Shown here in pieces: positions 4,288 to 5,174 of a DNA stretch of 5,174 nucleotides. The stretch is from NCBI GenBank assembly GCA_938036665.1, contig CALHWR010000179.1, forward strand, positions 1-5,174, in the 5' to 3' direction. This DNA is from an uncultured Collinsella sp. Lineage in GTDB: Bacteria; Actinomycetota; Coriobacteriia; Coriobacteriales; Coriobacteriaceae. The notes under the pieces were generated by a model. It had not been told where the DNA came from. It made no database searches and saw nothing but the letters and a program-made list of their open reading frames with translations. The number at the start of each line of letters is the position of its first letter. Position 1 is the first letter of the stretch. Position numbers and translations under genes: made by a program.

Positions 4288-5174
4288 ATGGGATCTGATG
4301 TGAAGATCGCGCGCGCGTTGATCTCGGTTACCGATAAGACGGGCGTCGTCGATTTCGCACGGACGCTGGTCGATGACTTTGGCGTCGAGATCATCTCTAC
4401 GGGCGGCACGGCTCGTGCCATCGAGGACGCGGGCGTTCCCGTAACCCCCATCGAGGAGTTCACGGGCTATCCCGAGATGATGGACGGCCGCGTTAAGACC
4501 CTGCACCCCAAGGTTCACGGCGCGCTGCTGGCCCGCCGCGATTCCGAGCAGCACATGCAGGAGGCCGCCCAGCACGGCATTAAGCTGATCGACCTGGTCG
4601 TCGTCAACCTGTACGAGTTCGAGAAGACCGTCGCCAACCCCGAGGTCACCTTTGCGGATGCCATCGAGCACATCGACATCGGTGGCCCCTCCATGTTGCG
4701 CTCTGCCGCCAAGAACGCCGCGAGCGTTACCGTCATCTCCGACCCGGCCGACTATGATGCCGTCCTGGCCGAGATGCGCGAGACCGGTGGCTGCACCACG
4801 CTTGCCACCCGTCGTCGCCTGCAGGTGAAGGTCTACCAGACCACCGCCGCCTACGACACGGCTATCTCCCGTTGGCTTGCCGCCCAGGCAAGCGACGTGG
4901 CGGACACCTCTGCCAAGCTCGAGATTTCGCTGGAGAAGGTCGACGACCTGCGCTATGGTGAGAATCCTCAGCAAAAGGCTACGGTCTACCGCTTTGCCGA
5001 GGGCTGCGAGAACACCGCGAGCTCTCAGTTCCCGCTTGTGGGCTCCGAGCAGATCCAGGGCAAGCCGCTCAGCTACAACAACTATCTGGACGCCGATGCC
5101 GCCTGGAACCTGGTCCGCGAGTTCGACGAGCCGGCCTGCGTGATCCTCAAGCATCAGAACCCCTGCGGTTCCGC
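4288..5174 (+). CDS. purH: Bifunctional AICAR transformylase / IMP cyclohydrolase (N-terminal part, cut by window edge)
   Basis: The window holds 295 codons of an enzyme that is usually about 520 residues. PurH catalyses the last two steps of IMP synthesis in the cytoplasm: formylation of AICAR from 10-formyl-tetrahydrofolate, then ring closure of FAICAR. The N-terminal cyclohydrolase domain, of methylglyoxal-synthase-like fold, shows ALISVTDKTG (10-19), ISTGGTA (36-42), GRVKTLHPKVHGALLARR (67-84), DLVVVNLYEF (102-111) and IDIGGPSMLRSAAKN (129-143). The transformylase domain begins around LRYGENPQQ (221-229) and includes LSYNNYLDADAAW (261-273). The Lys-His pair of KHQNPCG (288-294) corresponds to the known transformylase active-site K-H motif. 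All expected motifs in this part are intact. It is preceded by a divergent GNAT gene; no other purine gene is visible in the window. Confidence 0.97.
   Translation, partial: MGSDVKIARALISVTDKTGVVDFARTLVDDFGVEIISTGGTARAIEDAGVPVTPIEEFTGYPEMMDGRVKTLHPKVHGALLARRDSEQHMQEAAQHGIKLIDLVVVNLYEFEKTVANPEVTFADAIEHIDIGGPSMLRSAAKNAASVTVISDPADYDAVLAEMRETGGCTTLATRRRLQVKVYQTTAAYDTAISRWLAAQASDVADTSAKLEISLEKVDDLRYGENPQQKATVYRFAEGCENTASSQFPLVGSEQIQGKPLSYNNYLDADAAWNLVREFDEPACVILKHQNPCGS

Noticed and set aside
4243..5154. 303-codon minus-strand ORF opposite purH
   Set aside because: The plus strand encodes intact PurH motifs throughout; the antisense product has no recognisable family and arises from GC-rich codon bias.

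Overview
The window looks like a high-GC, Gram-positive actinobacterial chromosome segment, most likely a Coriobacteriia gut commensal of the Collinsella type. This is inferred from base composition, codon use, protein style and short intergenic repeats; no search was run. It is an ordinary housekeeping and accessory stretch with four protein genes, two of them cut by the window edges.

Layout: (1) Positions 1-455, minus strand, hold the N-terminal part of a glutamyl-Q tRNA(Asp) synthetase-like gene (gluQRS). It appears to be transcribed from a -10 box so close to its ATG that the mRNA would be leaderless. (2) Positions 456-969 are a divergent intergenic region with no convincing protein gene. 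It holds a perfect 13-bp hairpin that is not adjacent to any recognised gene, and two copies of a short AAGGA..GTCCC repeat. (3) Positions 970-2916, plus strand, encode a DUF2207 membrane protein with a signal peptide, an exported N-terminal domain, three further membrane spans and a Gly-rich tail. (4) Positions 2917-3368 are a convergent intergenic region. A 35-bp imperfect inverted repeat (29/35 matches, 17 bp perfect) flanks a strong hairpin terminator. Both repeat arms read in the same frame into tiny ORFs beginning MSTV that point towards the terminator. Two direct repeats of the GTCCC family follow. (5) Positions 3369-4010, minus strand, encode a GNAT acetyltransferase. (6) Positions 4011-4287 are a divergent spacer with a small inverted repeat and an interrupted hairpin. 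(7) Positions 4288-5174, plus strand, hold the N-terminal part of purH, the bifunctional enzyme for the last two steps of IMP synthesis.

The genes are not obviously one pathway: each lies alone or divergent and no operon is visible. The least explained material is the intergenic DNA. The main candidates are the mirrored MSTV mini-ORFs around a bidirectional terminator, and the dispersed GTCCC repeats, which occur in both large gaps in opposite orientations. Several minus-strand ORFs, including ones of 712 and 303 codons, are shadows of the DUF2207 and purH genes.
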